64,000 nt of DNA from an uncultured Mucispirillum sp. (GTDB taxonomy: Bacteria; Chrysiogenota; Deferribacteres; Deferribacterales; Mucispirillaceae): assembly GCA_944326705.1 (NCBI GenBank), contig CALVEY010000012.1, forward strand, positions 1 through 64,000, read 5' to 3'. Shown piece after piece: positions 8,578 to 17,718 of this stretch; positions within the stretch are counted from its first letter, which is position 1; every line of letters begins with the position of its first letter. The position numbers and the translations under genes are program-made. The notes beneath the pieces are model-generated. The model had not been told where the DNA came from, did not search any database, and saw nothing but the letters and a program-made list of their open reading frames with translations.

Positions 8578-9489
8578 TTAAAAATAGTCTATGCTGTTCC
8601 CCTCAATATATTTAACTGGGGAAACATTTGTGCCGTTTCTTTGAACAAGCAGATGATAGTAAATATTATCATCTCCTATATTTAATTCAAGTTTAATATA
8701 AAATAAAGAAGATTTTACATCAATATATGGTAAAATCTTACTGTATTCGTCCTGCATTGCTGAGCCCATTAGCTGATATATTGCAGAAACATCTTTAAAA
8801 GGCTCGGTTTCTCTAGTAGAAATAATATCTTCTATGTAAGGTTCAAGCTCAGGAACGTATGCTTTTATTACTTCAGCAGAAGCCATATTTAAATTTATTT
8901 TATTATTATCTCCAGCTATTGAAACATAAGGTGTCAGCTTTTTATATTCATCTTTAAATGATGGTATAAATGCAAGCTCAATTAAAGTCTGCAGCTGGGA
9001 TGATTTTGCACTGTATGGTGCACTGTTTTCATCAAACCTTTCACCTGTTGGGTCAGATGAGCCTACCCAAGTTTTAAGTTCATAAATATCTGACTCTGTA
9101 AGGTTTAGCTCAGATATTAAAGTAGTAACTGCATTTTCTGTTCTTTTCCTTAATTTTTCATCACTTGATACAAGACCTGCCAGTGGCACTTTTGAATTAA
9201 GTGGTATCATATAAACAGTCATAAAGCCATTATCAAGTGGTATAGGTGGGATTTGTGCCCAGATATCAGATGATGAATCATAAGTTTCTTCATCATACTG
9301 AAATGCCATTTCTAATGCTTCTACTGCAGTCATAGCATATATAGCACCTTGATAATCATTCTGCAGAGTAATAACAGTGCCGTATGCATTCATGGTTTTT
9401 TCATGTATAAATAATACTAAAGTTGTGCAGGCTGCAATAATAATTAATACAGTTACTAAAATAGAGCCTTTTTTCATATTATTATTCAT
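8578..9489 (-). CDS. gspK: Type II secretion minor pseudopilin K
   Basis: 303 residues, by far the longest pseudopilin here, as is normal for GspK. The N-terminus MNNNMKKGSILVTVLIII has the prepilin-peptidase signal with Gly8 at -1 and, as typical for GspK, no Glu at +5. After the hydrophobic helix comes the GspK alpha-domain, with helix-hairpin-helix-like segments (NLNMASAEVIKAYVPELE; ISTRETEPFKDVSAIYQLMG). GspK caps the I-J-K tip complex of the pseudopilus. The gene is directly adjacent to gspJ. Confidence 0.9.
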   Translation of the reverse strand: MNNNMKKGSILVTVLIIIAACTTLVLFIHEKTMNAYGTVITLQNDYQGAIYAMTAVEALEMAFQYDEETYDSSSDIWAQIPPIPLDNGFMTVYMIPLNSKVPLAGLVSSDEKLRKRTENAVTTLISELNLTESDIYELKTWVGSSDPTGERFDENSAPYSAKSSQLQTLIELAFIPSFKDEYKKLTPYVSIAGDNNKINLNMASAEVIKAYVPELEPYIEDIISTRETEPFKDVSAIYQLMGSAMQDEYSKILPYIDVKSSLFYIKLELNIGDDNIYYHLLVQRNGTNVSPVKYIEGNSIDYF

Positions 9490-10014
9490 TTAAGTATTAT
9501 CCATAGTTCTTGCAACAGGTATAACTATCTGCTGCTCATTTATTCTTAAAGTAATATTCATCATTTTAGCATTTGCAACAGCATCTTCTTTATATTCTGT
9601 GCCGTCATAAAAAGTGGCAGAAAATTCTGTTACATTTGGAATAATACGCATTTCCATACTAAAAGCTGTATCATTATTTTCTTCTTTTCTTATAAGATAA
9701 TTTTCATCATCTATATAATATGTAACATCAACAGGCAGTGCTTTATTAAAACGCATACTGTTTTGTGTAGAAAACTTAAGCCTGTATACCTGTCCTGATT
9801 TATCAAGGGATATAGAGTTACCTATCATCATTCTGGCATCTCTATTTATAAGCCTTGTAAGTGATTCCTGCAGAATAATATTTCTGCTTTGAGTAATAGA
9901 GCTGTCACGCATATTGGCAATAGAAGAAAAAATAGAAAATACACCAAGAGCAACAATAGATGAAATAGCTGCAGCAATCAGCAGTTCTAAAAGAGTAAAG
10001 CCTTTTTTCATCAC
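9490..10014 (-). CDS. gspJ: Type II secretion minor pseudopilin J
   Basis: 174 residues. A class III signal, KKGFTLLELLIA, is cut after Gly5 leaving Phe6 as the N-methylated first residue, with Glu10 at +5. The hydrophobic helix is followed by a beta-rich globular domain. GspJ forms the pseudopilus tip with GspI and GspK. The start overlaps the end of gspI by 4 nt (ATGA), indicating translational coupling. Confidence 0.9.
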   Translation of the reverse strand: MMKKGFTLLELLIAAAISSIVALGVFSIFSSIANMRDSSITQSRNIILQESLTRLINRDARMMIGNSISLDKSGQVYRLKFSTQNSMRFNKALPVDVTYYIDDENYLIRKEENNDTAFSMEMRIIPNVTEFSATFYDGTEYKEDAVANAKMMNITLRINEQQIVIPVARTMDNT

Positions 10015-10382
10015 ATTCCAAACCCTGTGCCGCCTGAGGCTTTTTCATAATAAACAAATGTAGTGCTTGCATTGCTGGTAGACACTGTCATTGTTATTTT
10101 CTGCACCATAGGAACGCCTGATGACTCTTTTAAAAAGGAATAGTAAACTAATGTGCCGTTATAATCTTCCACTTCTTCATAAGCTTTATTTGGAAAATTA
10201 ATCTGGCGGCTTATTCTGTCATATCCTCTTTCTATAACAAACATTTTTTCTTTGGCAGAAATTAATGTTTTTAATGACATATTCTGCAGAGAGTAAATAC
10301 CAAGCATACTTATGCTCAGCACTGCAAGAGCAATCATTACTTCTAAAAGAGTAAAGCCTTTTTTTAATTTATTCTGCTTCAT
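10011..10382 (-). CDS. gspI: Type II secretion minor pseudopilin I
   Basis: 123 residues, the normal length for GspI. The signal KKGFTLLEVMIALAVLSISM is cut after Gly9, with Glu14 at +5. The remainder fits the small alpha/beta domain of GspI, which nucleates the tip complex with GspJ and GspK. Overlaps gspH by 1 nt and gspJ by 4 nt, so the block is tightly coupled. Confidence 0.9.
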   Translation of the reverse strand: MKQNKLKKGFTLLEVMIALAVLSISMLGIYSLQNMSLKTLISAKEKMFVIERGYDRISRQINFPNKAYEEVEDYNGTLVYYSFLKESSGVPMVQKITMTVSTSNASTTFVYYEKASGGTGFGM

Positions 10383-10825
10383 TATTCCTCAGTTTTTTTA
10401 TATCTTGTAGTCATAAGCAGTGGAATAGATTCTATTACTCTGCCATCATTAAGAGTTAATTCAAAATAATCACATATTCCATCAGGATATATTCTAATTG
10501 CATATTCATTTCCCTGAGTTTGATAGCGGTTAATAACTGCATCTGTAACTTCTTTAACATCAGGTATTGTTTTAGTTTCTTTATCGTGGTTTAATAAGTT
10601 GGCACTTCCTTTAAAGCCGGTAATCACAATAGGCTGCCCCAGTTCTATAGAGCGTTCCCACTCTGCTTTTATAAGCTTATCCATGTAATCAAGCTGCGGG
10701 TCTATTCCTACACTTTTTGATGTAAATTTAGGAGTTAAGCCCATAAGTCCTATGCCTATAATAAGCATAACTATCATTATTTCCATTAAAGTAAATGCTT
10801 TTTTATATTTTTGTATTTTATACAT
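10382..10825 (-). CDS. gspH: Type II secretion minor pseudopilin H
   Basis: About 147 residues from the ATG at 10825. A GTG at 10858 would add 11 residues but lies inside the stem of a perfect 11-bp hairpin, so I prefer the ATG even though no clear Shine-Dalgarno precedes it. The prepilin signal is KYKKAFTLMEIMIV: the -1 residue is Ala instead of the near-universal Gly, while Phe at +1 and Glu at +5 are kept. GspH links the tip to the GspG shaft. Position between gspG and gspI supports the identity. Confidence 0.82.
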   Translation of the reverse strand: MYKIQKYKKAFTLMEIMIVMLIIGIGLMGLTPKFTSKSVGIDPQLDYMDKLIKAEWERSIELGQPIVITGFKGSANLLNHDKETKTIPDVKEVTDAVINRYQTQGNEYAIRIYPDGICDYFELTLNDGRVIESIPLLMTTRYKKTEE

Positions 10826-10830
10826 ATATG

Positions 10831-10867
10831 AAAAACAAAGGGAAAGTAGAGAATTCACTTTCCCTTT
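10831..10867 (-). terminator. Hairpin terminator/attenuator between gspG and gspH
   Basis: Bases 10837-10847 and 10857-10867 form a perfect 11-bp stem (AAAGGGAAAGT with ACTTTCCCTTT) and a 9-nt loop. On the minus strand it is followed by GTTTTT. It starts 11 nt after the gspG stop codon. It should end many gspG transcripts and let fewer continue into gspHIJKLMN, which matches the need for far more GspG than minor pseudopilins. Confidence 0.75.
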
Positions 10868-10877
10868 TATAATAAAA

Positions 10878-11327
10878 TTACTGTCCTATAGTGTATGATG
10901 CAATGTCTGCATTATAGTTTTCACCGCCTTCCTGGCCGTCTGCTCCGAAAGTGATGATTTCATAATCTCTGTTTTCATCTTCTGTTGGGCTTCTATATAT
11001 ATAGTCGTTACCCCATGGGTCTTTTGGAACAGTAGTTGTTGAAAGGTATCCACCTGGGCTCCAGTTGTTAGGAATAGGCTCTAACTCTGGCTTTTCAACA
11101 AGAGCCTGCAGCCCTTGGTCAGTAGTAGGGTAGTTGCCGTTATCAAGTTTATACATATTTAAGCCGCTTTCTAATGCTTTAATATCATTTATGGCTTTTG
11201 TAACTCTTGCTTTATCTGGAGCGCTCATAATTTTAGGACCGATAAATGTAGCTAAAAGCCCTAAAATAACAAGAACAACCATAAGCTCAATAAGTGTAAA
11301 CCCTGGACGCATTCTTCTTTTTTCCAT
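10878..11327 (-). CDS. gspG: Type II secretion major pseudopilin G
   Basis: 149 residues, standard length. The class III signal [20 protein letters not shown] is cut after Gly9, with Glu14 at +5. The C-terminal part has the GspG signature with calcium-site-like loops ([41 protein letters not shown]). It polymerises into the pseudopilus that pushes substrates through the secretin. First gene of the minus-strand block; the 109-bp gap to the divergent gene at 11437 must hold its promoter. Confidence 0.97.
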   Translation of the reverse strand: MEKRRMRPGFTLIELMVVLVILGLLATFIGPKIMSAPDKARVTKAINDIKALESGLNMYKLDNGNYPTTDQGLQALVEKPELEPIPNNWSPGGYLSTTTVPKDPWGNDYIYRSPTEDENRDYEIITFGADGQEGGENYNADIASYTIGQ

Positions 11328-11436
11328 ATTTAAAAACCTCTTTCAATTTATTAAATTTATCAAAAAATATCATAAATCATTAAAAAAATCAATAAATCAT
11401 TTAATTTTTAAATTTATTGTACGATAAATAAGTTAT

Positions 11437-11877
11437 ATGAAAAAATATATATTACCAATAATAGTTTTTACTGCTGTATTAATATATTTTATATGCTGTA
11501 TTTATCTTTACGGTATATCTAATATATCTATGTATAATATTATCTTGTTTTTATTTGCTTCCCCTTTATTAGAAGAGTTTATATTTAGAGGATTAGTTCA
11601 AAATAGTATAAATAAATTTTTCAAATCTGGTATTTTTCTACACATTTCTTATGGCAGTTTTATTTCATCACTAATATTTACATTTTTCCATTTGTTGTTA
11701 AATGATTTTGTTTTTATGTATATACTTGTATTTCTGCCATCCTTATTTTTTGGTTATTTGTATGATAAATATAAAACATTATTGCTGCCTGTATTATTCC
11801 ATAGTTTCTTTAATATCAATGCGTTTATATCATACCCGCTTAATGATTTAACAATTTTTTTTGTTGAGAAATTATAG
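11437..11877 (+). CDS. Small CPBP-family intramembrane protease
   Basis: 146-residue membrane protein with about four hydrophobic segments and the three CPBP (CAAX/Rce1-type, Abi) motifs: EExxxR in LLEEFIFRG, FxxxH in FTFFHLL, and HxxxN in FHSFFNI. The glutamate and histidines form the active site of glutamic intramembrane proteases. Many CPBP proteins are bacteriocin-immunity or processing enzymes. Small ones beside secretion genes include sorting proteases that cut C-terminal anchor signals (for example MrtJ- or MrtX-type). Here it sits exactly between the two divergent secretion blocks, so a role in maturing type II substrates is possible but unproven. Confidence 0.82.
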   Translation: MKKYILPIIVFTAVLIYFICCIYLYGISNISMYNIILFLFASPLLEEFIFRGLVQNSINKFFKSGIFLHISYGSFISSLIFTFFHLLLNDFVFMYILVFLPSLFFGYLYDKYKTLLLPVLFHSFFNINAFISYPLNDLTIFFVEKL

Positions 11878-11941
11878 AGAAAGTGATAATGGCATAAAAA
11901 AATGTTTGCATTTTATGTGATAAATTGATATTTCATATAGC

Positions 11942-12841
11942 ATGGTAAATTTTAAACTTCCTTATATTGTTTATCCTATAGTTATAGGTATAGCAGCAGG
12001 TTATTTAATTTCAGTAATAGCAGGAAGTGCTTTTATGGCACCAAAGCCCCTGCCTGTACCAAGGATAAAAAAAGTAGAAAAAGATAATTTAGATGTAAAT
12101 AAGGCATTAGAAGATATTATTGCTAAAAATATCTTTCTATTAGATGTTACTCCTGCTCCAGCTGCAGCTGTTGGAAGTGTAGATGTTGATAGTGACGGCA
12201 AACCAATTGTTACAAAAGATGGTGCGCCTTTAAACCCTCCGCCTCCATTTAAGGCTGCTTTAATAGGCATTATTTATGATGAAGTTAACCATGCAGGTAT
12301 AGCCACAATTAACCTTGATAATAATACTGTAAGTATTTCTCTTGGTAAAACAAAAGAAGGTATTACTTTAGTTGATTTATCATTCAGCTTTGCAACTATA
12401 GAAAAGGATAAGAAAAAATATTCAATAGTTATAGATAATGGTGCAGTTGTGCAGTCAGTGCCTAAAAAACAGACAGCACAGGCAGCAAATAGTGGTGTAA
12501 AAATACAGGACAGCGGAGCAAATATTAATATTACTGTTCCGCGGGATGAACTTAAAAACGACTTGAAAGATATAAATAAAGTGCTTCAAAGTGCAAGAGT
12601 TGCCACTTTTTATGAAGATGGTAATTTTGTAGGCTACAGAGTGGCTATGTTAAAGCCCGAATCGCCATTATTAAAGCTTGGCTTAAAAGTTGGTGATGTT
12701 ATCACCAGAATAAATGGCAGCGAGCTTACAAACCCGGCAGCACTATTTAATATGTTCTCTCAAGTTGATGATATATCAGCATTAAATGTAGATATGCTGA
12801 GAAATAATGAAAAAAAATCATTGTTTGTGGAAATTAGATGA
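11942..12841 (+). CDS. gspC: Type II secretion protein C with PDZ domain
   Basis: 299 residues: one N-terminal membrane segment (about 8-30), a proline-rich linker, a homology-region domain (about 95-165; ALIGIIYDEVNHAGIATINL) that in GspC binds the N0 domain of the secretin, and a C-terminal PDZ domain (about 210-299; SPLLKLGLKVGDVITRINGS). It connects the inner-membrane platform with the outer-membrane channel and helps select substrates. First gene of the plus-strand block; it overlaps gspD by 4 nt. Confidence 0.92.
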   Translation: MVNFKLPYIVYPIVIGIAAGYLISVIAGSAFMAPKPLPVPRIKKVEKDNLDVNKALEDIIAKNIFLLDVTPAPAAAVGSVDVDSDGKPIVTKDGAPLNPPPPFKAALIGIIYDEVNHAGIATINLDNNTVSISLGKTKEGITLVDLSFSFATIEKDKKKYSIVIDNGAVVQSVPKKQTAQAANSGVKIQDSGANINITVPRDELKNDLKDINKVLQSARVATFYEDGNFVGYRVAMLKPESPLLKLGLKVGDVITRINGSELTNPAALFNMFSQVDDISALNVDMLRNNEKKSLFVEIR

Positions 12842-15057
12842 AAAAGAAACTATTTTTATTACAATTCCTTTTTACAGTATTTTTTGCCTGCAGCGGTTAT
12901 GCTCAGCAAAATGATTATGCAGTAAACTTTAAAAATGTACCAATGAAAGATTTTATTACATTTGTTTCTGAATTTACTGGTAAAAATGTTATATATAACG
13001 AATCAGATTTACGAGGCAATGTAACAATTTCTTCTCAAAAGAATATGGATACAAAAGAAATCCTTGATATTTTTTATTCTGTTATGAAGTTAAATGGTTA
13101 TCAGCCTATCACAAAAGGTGACAGCATACAGATTGTTCCAGAAAAAGATATGCAGGCTTTTGATGAAGAAATAAAAATGACTGGTGTGAGCAGAAATGCA
13201 AAAGGGTATATGACTACTGTAATATCCCTTGAAAACTATAATGCTGCAACTATTCTTCCAGTATTAAATAGGATGAAATCTAAAACAGGCTATGTAGAAG
13301 CTGTAAAAGGCTTAAATATAGTAGTTGTAAGAGATGATGCTTCCCGCATTGAAAAAATGACAGCATTATTAAATAAAGTAGATAATGTGGCTGCAGGCTA
13401 TGAGTTTTATACACTACCTTTACAGTATAGTATTGCAAGTAAAATTGAGCAGCAGATTACTAAATTTTTTAATGAGCTTGCAAAAAACTCTATTAACCCA
13501 ACATCCCCTGTTATTATTTCAGACGATATATCTAACACATTAATTATTGCTGCAACTAAAAAAGATTATGAAAGAATATCTACAATAATAGATAACCTTG
13601 ATTCTAAAAATATGGCAATAAATACAGAGCCTAGAGTATTTTATTTAAAAAATGCAAGGGCAGAAGATGTGGAAAAAGTTTTATCAAAGCTTGTGTCATC
13701 TCTTTCTCAGCAGGCAGGAAAAACTGGAACAGCATCAACTACATCATCATCTAATTCAAAAGTAAGTATATCATCAGATAATGCAACAAACTCTATTTTA
13801 GCAATAGGGGATAAAGAATTATATGACAACTTAGATTCTTTAATTTCTAAACTTGATGTGCCGCGTCGTCAGGTATATGTAGAAGCATTAATTTTAGAAA
13901 CAACAATAGATAAAAGCTCTCAGTTTGGTGTTGAATGGTTTACAGGAGTAGGTAGTGGCTCTGGAGCACTTGTGGGCAGCAGCTCAAATGGTGGAAATTT
14001 AGGAAGTATTATCAGTTCTCTTACTCAAGGTGCATCAAGTATTTCTGGTCTTGGTACAGCTGGTCTTGGTATTGGTGTAATTGGTAATATTATTTCATTT
14101 CAAGGTGCAAAATTTCCGTCTATTGGTGCACTTGTTTCTGCTGTCAGGTCATCAAGTGGTATAAATATTATCTCAAACCCACAGATACTTACATTAAACA
14201 ACTCAGCAGCAGAAGTGTTTGTTGGTGAAAATATGCCATATCAAACAAGTACAAAATTCGACTCAAATAACAACCCAGTACAAACTTATGATTATAGAGA
14301 TGTTGGTGTGAAATTAAAAGTTACTCCGCAGATTTCAAGTGATGATATGGTAACACTTGCTATTGAACAGGAAATTAAAAAAGTTTCCAACTCGGCAGTA
14401 AGCTCAACAGCCCCTACAACTCTTACAAGAACAACAAATACTACTGTTAAGCTTAAAAACCATTCTATTATGGTTATTTCTGGTATGATAAAAGATGACT
14501 CTACTACTACAGTATCAGGTATTCCTGGTCTTTCTCAAATACCTGTTTTAGGCTGGCTTTTTAAAAGAGAGACTACATCAACTCAAAAAACAAATGTTAT
14601 GCTTTTCATTACTGCCCATATTATTGATACTCTTGAAGATAATCAAAAACTTATGGAAGGTAAACGCGCTACAATGGAAGATTTTAACCGTCAAGGTGAT
14701 AAAATATTCAGCAAAGGTTCTTTTACTGATACAGGCAGGTCTATCCAGCTGAAAAACGAAATAGAAGGCTTATCTCCAGAAGAAGCACAGAAAACTCAAA
14801 GACAAAGAGATAAAGAAAAAGCAGAAAGAGAAAAAGCAGAGAAAAAGGCTGAAAAAGAAAGGCAGAAAGCAATAAAAAAAGCTGAAAAAGAAGCAGCTAA
14901 AAAAGAAGCTAAGGAAGATGAAAAAGCAGTAGAAGAAAACACTAAGCTTTTAACTCCAGCAGCTGTTGATGATAATAATGATAATAATATAGTGCCTGCC
15001 AACCAGCCTTTAAATGAAGATACAGGTATTATAAGCCCTGAAAATCAAGGTGAATAA
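12838..15057 (+). CDS. gspD: Type II secretion secretin
   Basis: 739 residues. Signal peptide cut near Gly-Tyr-Ala (residue 22), an N0 domain (VNFKNVPMKDFITFVSEFTGKN), three N-domain repeats (VISLENYNAATILPVL; TLPLQYSIASKIEQQI; FYLKNARAEDVEKVL) and the secretin core with VGENMPYQTST and the end signature SGIPGLSQIPVLGWLFK. Fifteen or so copies make the outer-membrane gate. The tail from about residue 640 is an unusual highly charged Lys/Glu/Ala helix (KEKAEREKAEKKAEKERQKA) followed by an acidic end, instead of the usual pilotin-binding S-domain. No pilotin gene is obvious, though lipoproteins at 1728 and 3797 are candidates by proximity only. Confidence 0.96.
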   Translation: MKKKLFLLQFLFTVFFACSGYAQQNDYAVNFKNVPMKDFITFVSEFTGKNVIYNESDLRGNVTISSQKNMDTKEILDIFYSVMKLNGYQPITKGDSIQIVPEKDMQAFDEEIKMTGVSRNAKGYMTTVISLENYNAATILPVLNRMKSKTGYVEAVKGLNIVVVRDDASRIEKMTALLNKVDNVAAGYEFYTLPLQYSIASKIEQQITKFFNELAKNSINPTSPVIISDDISNTLIIAATKKDYERISTIIDNLDSKNMAINTEPRVFYLKNARAEDVEKVLSKLVSSLSQQAGKTGTASTTSSSNSKVSISSDNATNSILAIGDKELYDNLDSLISKLDVPRRQVYVEALILETTIDKSSQFGVEWFTGVGSGSGALVGSSSNGGNLGSIISSLTQGASSISGLGTAGLGIGVIGNIISFQGAKFPSIGALVSAVRSSSGINIISNPQILTLNNSAAEVFVGENMPYQTSTKFDSNNNPVQTYDYRDVGVKLKVTPQISSDDMVTLAIEQEIKKVSNSAVSSTAPTTLTRTTNTTVKLKNHSIMVISGMIKDDSTTTVSGIPGLSQIPVLGWLFKRETTSTQKTNVMLFITAHIIDTLEDNQKLMEGKRATMEDFNRQGDKIFSKGSFTDTGRSIQLKNEIEGLSPEEAQKTQRQRDKEKAEREKAEKKAEKERQKAIKKAEKEAAKKEAKEDEKAVEENTKLLTPAAVDDNNDNNIVPANQPLNEDTGIISPENQGE

Positions 15058-15060
15058 TAT

Positions 15061-16518
15061 ATGAGCATAGATTTTGACACTGTAAAATCTCAGTATATGA
15101 AATTTCCTGATAAAAGTGATTTTGTGCCTGTAAGCACAGATGATGGGGATATAAAATTTTATTATGCTGATGATGCTGGGCTGCAGAAAGCAAAATTTAT
15201 GAGTTTTTCTCTTGGTATTACTCCAGACTTTGAATATGCAGAAAAAAGGCACATATTAGAAATACTTGAAAGCTTTGGCGGCGAAGTAGATGATATGGGC
15301 TCAGATGAAGAAAGTGATGATTTAGAAGATGATGCAAATATTTTAACATCATCTTATGATGATGCGCCAGTTATCAGGCTTGTAAACCAAATTATTATCA
15401 GTGCTGTAAAAAATGGCGCCAGTGATATCCACTTTGAAGGCAGAGACGGTGCATTTTTAATCCGCATTAGAGTGGACGGCTGCTTAAATACCTTAAAAAC
15501 ATATCCTAAAAGTGTTCATGACCCAATTCTTGCTCGTATAAAAGTTATAGGTCAGCTTGATGTTGCTGAAACAAGAAGGTCACAGGACGGTAGAATAAAC
15601 TTAAAAATAGGTAACCGTGTAATAGATATTCGTGTATCAACAATGCCATCTATTAACGGAGAAAAAGCAGTTCTTCGTATATTAGAGCGTTCTTCAGATT
15701 TTACATCATTAAAACAAGTTGGTTTAGACGGCGAGCTTTATGAAAAATTCCGCCCATATCTTGATAAACCAAATGGTATTATATTAGTTACAGGTCCAAC
15801 AGGTAGTGGTAAAACAACAACTCTTTATGCCTCACTGCTTGCAATGAACAGGGATAATAAAAATGTGGTTACAATAGAAGACCCTGTTGAATATCATATA
15901 GATAATGTAACGCAGGTGCAGATGAACCCTGCAGTAAACTTAACATTTGCAGCTGCAATTAAAACATTTTTAAGGCAGGACCCAGATATTATATTAGTTG
16001 GTGAAGTTCGTGATAACGAAACGGCAGAAGCAGCCATTCAGGCATCATTAACTGGTCACTTAGTTTTATCTACACTTCACACAAACGACTCTCCAACAGC
16101 TATTGCAAGGCTTATTGAAATGGAAGTAGAGCCCTTTTTAATTTCATCTTCCCTTGCTATTGTAATAGGTCAAAGGCTTGTTAGGAAAATATGTCCACAC
16201 TGTCAGGAAGAAGTGCAGGCAGATGATTATATAAAATCTACCTTTGCACGTGCAGGTTTAGAATTAAATACCTATCTTAAAGGTAAAGGCTGTCCTAACT
16301 GTTTTAATACAGGTTACAGGGGCAGGATAGGTATATTTGAAATGCTTGAAATCACTGATAGTCTGCGAAGCTTAATAAATAAAAGAGCATCAAGCTATGA
16401 TATAAAAGAAGCAGCGCGTAAAGAAGGTTTTCGCACTATGTTTGAATATGGGGCAGAGCTTGTAAAAAAAGGTATAACAACACCATCTGAAGTGCTTTCA
16501 GTTACAAAGGTTGATTAA
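15061..16518 (+). CDS. gspE: Type II secretion ATPase
   Basis: 485 residues. Hexameric cytoplasmic ATPase that powers pseudopilus growth. Walker A GPTGSGKT at 245-252, Asp box and Walker B (ILVGEVRD, 311-318), the His box (TGHLVLSTLHTND) and the four-cysteine zinc motif CPHC (378-381)...CPNC (411-414). The N-terminal domain that binds GspL is present but short and carries an acidic loop (EVDDMGSDEESDDLEDD). Starts 3 nt after gspD and overlaps gspF by one base. Confidence 0.97.
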   Translation: MSIDFDTVKSQYMKFPDKSDFVPVSTDDGDIKFYYADDAGLQKAKFMSFSLGITPDFEYAEKRHILEILESFGGEVDDMGSDEESDDLEDDANILTSSYDDAPVIRLVNQIIISAVKNGASDIHFEGRDGAFLIRIRVDGCLNTLKTYPKSVHDPILARIKVIGQLDVAETRRSQDGRINLKIGNRVIDIRVSTMPSINGEKAVLRILERSSDFTSLKQVGLDGELYEKFRPYLDKPNGIILVTGPTGSGKTTTLYASLLAMNRDNKNVVTIEDPVEYHIDNVTQVQMNPAVNLTFAAAIKTFLRQDPDIILVGEVRDNETAEAAIQASLTGHLVLSTLHTNDSPTAIARLIEMEVEPFLISSSLAIVIGQRLVRKICPHCQEEVQADDYIKSTFARAGLELNTYLKGKGCPNCFNTGYRGRIGIFEMLEITDSLRSLINKRASSYDIKEAARKEGFRTMFEYGAELVKKGITTPSEVLSVTKVD

Positions 16519-17717
16519 TGGCAGCATACAGTTATAAAGGTATATCAAAAACAGGGAAGGAAGTTAAAGGTGTCCGTGAAGCAGTAAGCAGGCAGGCACT
16601 AACAAGTGAGCTTTTGTCTGAAGGTATATTTGTTTCTTCTATTTCTGATATGCGTGAAAAGCAGCCATTTTTTGCAAGATTGCAGGAAATGTTTGCAAAA
16701 AAACTTAATTTATCTGATACCTTTTTCCAGCTTTCTCTGCTTTTAAGAAGCGGTATACCACTTGTAGAAGCATTAAAAATTGTTGCAAAAAGCACAAAAG
16801 AGCAGCATTTAAAAAATGCCTTATTAGAATCAGCATCTAAAGTATCTGAAGGTATGCGGTTTTCAGACAGTCTTTCAAAATATCCAAAAATATTTGAGCC
16901 AATGTATGTAAACCTTATAAAAGCATCAGAGCAGGTGGGCAAGCTTGCTGCCGTTTTAGCAGATATTGCAGTATATGAAGAAGACAAAAGAAAAAATACT
17001 GATAAAATAAAAACAGCTATGGTTTATCCTATGACAATACTTGTTATGGGGTTTGCAGTGCTTGGTTTTTTACTTGCCTTTGTTGTGCCAAAAATGGAAT
17101 CAATTTTTGCATCGATGAAACAGCAGATACCAGCATCTACCCAGTTTTTATTAAAAGTATCTGATTTTGTAAGCGAATATGGGCTTGTGCTGCTGTTTTT
17201 TATTATGTTTATAATACTTTCTATTAGATATCTATATAAAAATAATAATAAATTCAGGCTTGCAGTTGATAAAAAATTATTTAAAATAAACCTTGTATCT
17301 CATGTGTCTGTATCTAAATTTGCCCATGTATTATCATTTCAGTTAAAAGAAGGGCTGCCTTTAACAGATGCTCTGCATTATGCTTCACTTGTTATTGATA
17401 ATAAGTATATGTTTAATATAGTCTCTCAAGTAAGAGAATCTGTGCAGGCAGGTACAAAATTTTCTGTAGCAGTTAGAAATGCAGGTATTTTTCCAGAGCT
17501 TTTTCCAGCAGCAGTATCAACTGGTGAATCTTCTGGTAATATGCCAGAACTTTTAGAGCGCGTAAATGAATTTTACTCTAAAAATGTAGATAAGTTTTTA
17601 ACATCATTTATCTCTGCTATTGAGCCTATTTTTATTGTTATTATCGGTGTGCTTGTAGGTTTTATTGTTGTATCTATTATGCAGCCGCTTTTCTCAATGA
17701 ACTCTTTGGTGCAGTAA
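16518..17717 (+). CDS. gspF: Type II secretion inner-membrane platform protein F
   Basis: 399 residues, usual size. N-terminal YSYKGISKTGKEVKGVREA is the GspF start signature, followed by two homologous cytoplasmic helical domains (the second with FAHVLSFQLKEGLPLTDAL) and three membrane segments (about 170-195, 220-240, 370-392). GspF is the polytopic core of the platform that turns ATPase action into pilin extraction. Last secretion gene of the plus block; 1 nt separates it from the exporter gene. Confidence 0.96.
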   Translation: MAAYSYKGISKTGKEVKGVREAVSRQALTSELLSEGIFVSSISDMREKQPFFARLQEMFAKKLNLSDTFFQLSLLLRSGIPLVEALKIVAKSTKEQHLKNALLESASKVSEGMRFSDSLSKYPKIFEPMYVNLIKASEQVGKLAAVLADIAVYEEDKRKNTDKIKTAMVYPMTILVMGFAVLGFLLAFVVPKMESIFASMKQQIPASTQFLLKVSDFVSEYGLVLLFFIMFIILSIRYLYKNNNKFRLAVDKKLFKINLVSHVSVSKFAHVLSFQLKEGLPLTDALHYASLVIDNKYMFNIVSQVRESVQAGTKFSVAVRNAGIFPELFPAAVSTGESSGNMPELLERVNEFYSKNVDKFLTSFISAIEPIFIVIIGVLVGFIVVSIMQPLFSMNSLVQ

Positions 17718-17718
17718 T

